Of a DNA stretch of 64,000 nt, positions 62,183 through 64,000 are shown one piece after another. Origin of the DNA: an uncultured Prevotellaceae bacterium (GTDB lineage: Bacteria; Bacteroidota; Bacteroidia; Bacteroidales; Bacteroidaceae). A program made the translations under genes and the position numbers. The notes below the pieces were generated by a model, which saw nothing but the letters and a program-made list of their open reading frames with translations, searched no databases and was not told where the DNA came from. Position 1 is the first letter of the stretch. Every line of letters begins with the position of its first letter. The stretch is taken from assembly GCA_902786665.1 (NCBI GenBank), contig CADADN010000004.1, forward strand, positions 1 to 64,000. Direction: 5' to 3'.

Positions 62183-64000
62183 TCATCTTCCTCCCGGCAA
62201 ACACATCGCCGACATATTATTCCTATAATGTCTCACTCCTATATACAGCGTGTCAAAGGCGTCTGTGCCGTCGGTGCGCAGTTCTTCAGGAACGGCTCCG
62301 GCGGTGGCTCGCTCGCTGTCAACAGCCAGTTTCTCCCCTGCCTTGTCCTTGTGCAGACGGCTCTTTTCGCCTGAGTAGGAAATCCTTGTACCGCAGTTTT
62401 CGAGGGCGATGATCAGTGCCTCGTTGTTGTCGCGGTTGATTCTCAATCCCGGATAGGAGAAGCCCGCCATGCCCTCGCCGATGTCCTTGTATCGGGCATC
62501 GTGCCACCATGTCTGCCCGATGGGGACGGGGTTCACCTCCCAACCGTATTTCTTCAGTTCCTTGATGATGGTGTCTTTGATGTCGTCGATATAGACCCCC
62601 GTCGGCTTAAAGAGAAACGTGTGGTCGTAGTAGAAATGCACTTTGTTGTTTTTCTTGCGGTGGGGCGCGTAGTAGTCGCTCCATTGCCTGACAAGGTGCT
62701 GTATCATCAGTCCGTCTTTCACGAACATGGACGAAAGCACGTTCAGACATTCCTGCCCGTCGCGCTTATACATTTGTCCGGTGACTATCCAGTTGACAAT
62801 CTTTCCCGCGTCGAAGGCAATGTGCAGGGGTTCGGAGTCCACCACGTCGCCGTCGAGGGTGCAGTCCTTCAGGTTGCCGAGGTAGGAGAAATCGGGTGTC
62901 TCGTACTCCATGCTGTATTTCGTGCCACCGACGATGCTTGCGCCTTTCTTCACCATGAAACTTTGCTCGATGGCTGGGCAGTCGTCCTCGATGTAGCAAT
63001 GCACGTCGGGGTCGAAGGCATAATAGAAGCCCTCGCCTATTTTAGCGGGTTTGGCGTTTAGGATGCTCCTCATGAAGACGAGCGGCGGCAGGTCTCTCTT
63101 CATCCGCTTGATGTATTCCTCGCCGAGGATGTCGATGTTATCCAATGCCGACGCACGGACAAAATAAAAACAGTTGCAGCGCAGTTGGCGGATATGGTCT
63201 TGATAGCGTTTCGAGCCGCGTATCATCATCATTTGGAAGTGCTGCTCCTTGGTGATAAGGAAGCGGTAGTTGAACAGCAGTTCGGCTTGCTCCGGCGTGA
63301 TAACCTTGTAGTTCACCAGGTAGTTGCACACCTGCTTGGCGGGTTCCTTGCCCCAATTCGGGAGGATGCGCATTTGCCCCTCGCGGTTGGCCACCTGTTG
63401 CGCCAGTGCCTGTGTCGCCGCCTTTTCCTCGTCGCTCACCACCATGACGCGGTGTCCGTCCTTTTTCGCCGACCGCAGTATTTCGTTGAAGAACATCACG
63501 TCGTCGGCGTATTGGTCGAGTTCGGCCTGTATCTCCTTGTAGATTTTCCCCTCAAACGGCCCGCTGTCGATGGTTTGCTCCAACACTTTTTCCTCGCCGC
63601 TCAACCAGTCGTTTTTGCTCGAAAGGGAGGCGTCGGAGCAGAAAAAAGTGCTTTTATAGAACGGGTTGCTTTCCTGAAAGCCGGGATGGCCAAGGGGATG
63701 CACGATACCCGAAAGGGCGGGCATCACCTCCTCGTCGATTTTCTTCTTGGGAGAAAATTTCATTTCGTCGCCAATGAGGGAATTGAGCGTGAGGCCATTG
63801 ACAGAGCCATAGACGGCCAACGATGCTATGTACCATATCCACCCGTTTGCATACCACATCATATTGTCCCACGTCTTCGGTTTGATGATGGGCATTTCCG
63901 TGCCTTTCGGCGGACGTCCCCACCCGAAATGCACGCCCTCCTTCAGTTGGTAAAACCGCTCCTGTGCGGCGATGGCGGCGGGGATGGTGCGCGTGAAGAG
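62183..64000 (-). CDS. Terminase large subunit (partial, runs off the right edge)
   Basis: The frame is open from the window edge (64000) to TAA at 62183-62185, about 605 codons, with no start inside. The visible part should hold the end of the ATPase domain and the nuclease domain: LHIAFDAGKIVNWIVTGQM and FYYDHTFLFKPTG have the Asp-containing strands of a terminase RNase H-like nuclease. It would cut phage DNA and pump it into capsids. The first in-window ATG is not the true start, which lies beyond the edge with the Walker motifs. It heads the - strand operon. Confidence 0.65.
   Translation of the reverse strand, partial: LFTRTIPAAIAAQERFYQLKEGVHFGWGRPPKGTEMPIIKPKTWDNMMWYANGWIWYIASLAVYGSVNGLTLNSLIGDEMKFSPKKKIDEEVMPALSGIVHPLGHPGFQESNPFYKSTFFCSDASLSSKNDWLSGEEKVLEQTIDSGPFEGKIYKEIQAELDQYADDVMFFNEILRSAKKDGHRVMVVSDEEKAATQALAQQVANREGQMRILPNWGKEPAKQVCNYLVNYKVITPEQAELLFNYRFLITKEQHFQMMMIRGSKRYQDHIRQLRCNCFYFVRASALDNIDILGEEYIKRMKRDLPPLVFMRSILNAKPAKIGEGFYYAFDPDVHCYIEDDCPAIEQSFMVKKGASIVGGTKYSMEYETPDFSYLGNLKDCTLDGDVVDSEPLHIAFDAGKIVNWIVTGQMYKRDGQECLNVLSSMFVKDGLMIQHLVRQWSDYYAPHRKKNNKVHFYYDHTFLFKPTGVYIDDIKDTIIKELKKYGWEVNPVPIGQTWWHDARYKDIGEGMAGFSYPGLRINRDNNEALIIALENCGTRISYSGEKSRLHKDKAGEKLAVDSERATAGAVPEELRTDGTDAFDTLYIGVRHYRNNMSAMCLPGGR

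Overview
The window reads as part of a phage-plasmid (or plasmid-like temperate phage) of a Bacteroidales host, probably Prevotella/Bacteroides-like. Evidence for the host: several promoters fit the Bacteroidetes pattern TTG-N19-22-TAnnTTTG, classical Shine-Dalgarno sequences are rare, and Bacteroidales-typical families occur (DUF4494-like, DUF4422 glycosyltransferase, Rep_3-type initiator). Evidence for the replicon: ParA, a small ParB-like protein, an iteron origin and a Rep initiator lie together at 9.0-12.2 kb, and the same molecule carries a head protease/scaffold, major capsid protein and terminase at 51.9-64 kb. No species assignment is possible from sequence reading alone.

Layout. 0-9 kb: accessory genes (a J-domain protein, HTH regulator, unknowns) separated by a repeated leader element and small hairpins. 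9-12.6 kb: partition and replication module. 13.6-23.6 kb: divergent repressor-like gene, then early/replication genes (exonuclease, DnaD-like initiator, DnaC-like ATPase, radical SAM, MazG-like, PD-(D/E)XK-like nuclease). 23.6-28.9 kb: an SSB-like gene, an array of overlapping mini-ORFs, a circularly permuted cytosine-C5 methyltransferase, and a beta sliding clamp. 29.3-50.9 kb: many small accessory genes (ASCH-like, SPFH, radical SAMs, RNA ligase, serine recombinase, YopX, DUF3310, Stealth-like and other glycosyltransferases, a Tad2-like protein, methyltransferases) plus three tRNA-like RNAs. 51-59.7 kb: structural genes on the + strand. 59.9-64 kb: opposing genes on the - strand, ending in the terminase, which runs off the right edge.

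The most striking system is DNA modification. At 24.2-27.4 kb, seven mini-ORFs of about 44-77 codons overlap stop-to-start and resemble single target-recognition segments of C5 methyltransferases. They precede a methyltransferase whose motif order is IX-X-I-IV-VI-VIII instead of I-to-X, and another TRD-like ORF follows it. Four mini-ORFs contain runs of 8-10 G, and in at least two the run puts the conserved end out of frame. The same kind of G run breaks a beta-class adenine/cytosine methyltransferase at 46.06 kb and a phage Dam-type methyltransferase at 61.93 kb, the latter followed by another TRD-like mini-ORF with a G10 run. This looks like phase-variable, modular DNA methylation in a phage; homopolymer sequencing error is the main alternative.

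The non-coding DNA is also unusual. At least four families of short dispersed hairpins have conserved flanks or loops but stems that differ between copies with compensating changes. Three tRNA-like elements have perfect acceptor stems and canonical T arms but abnormal or expanded central regions.
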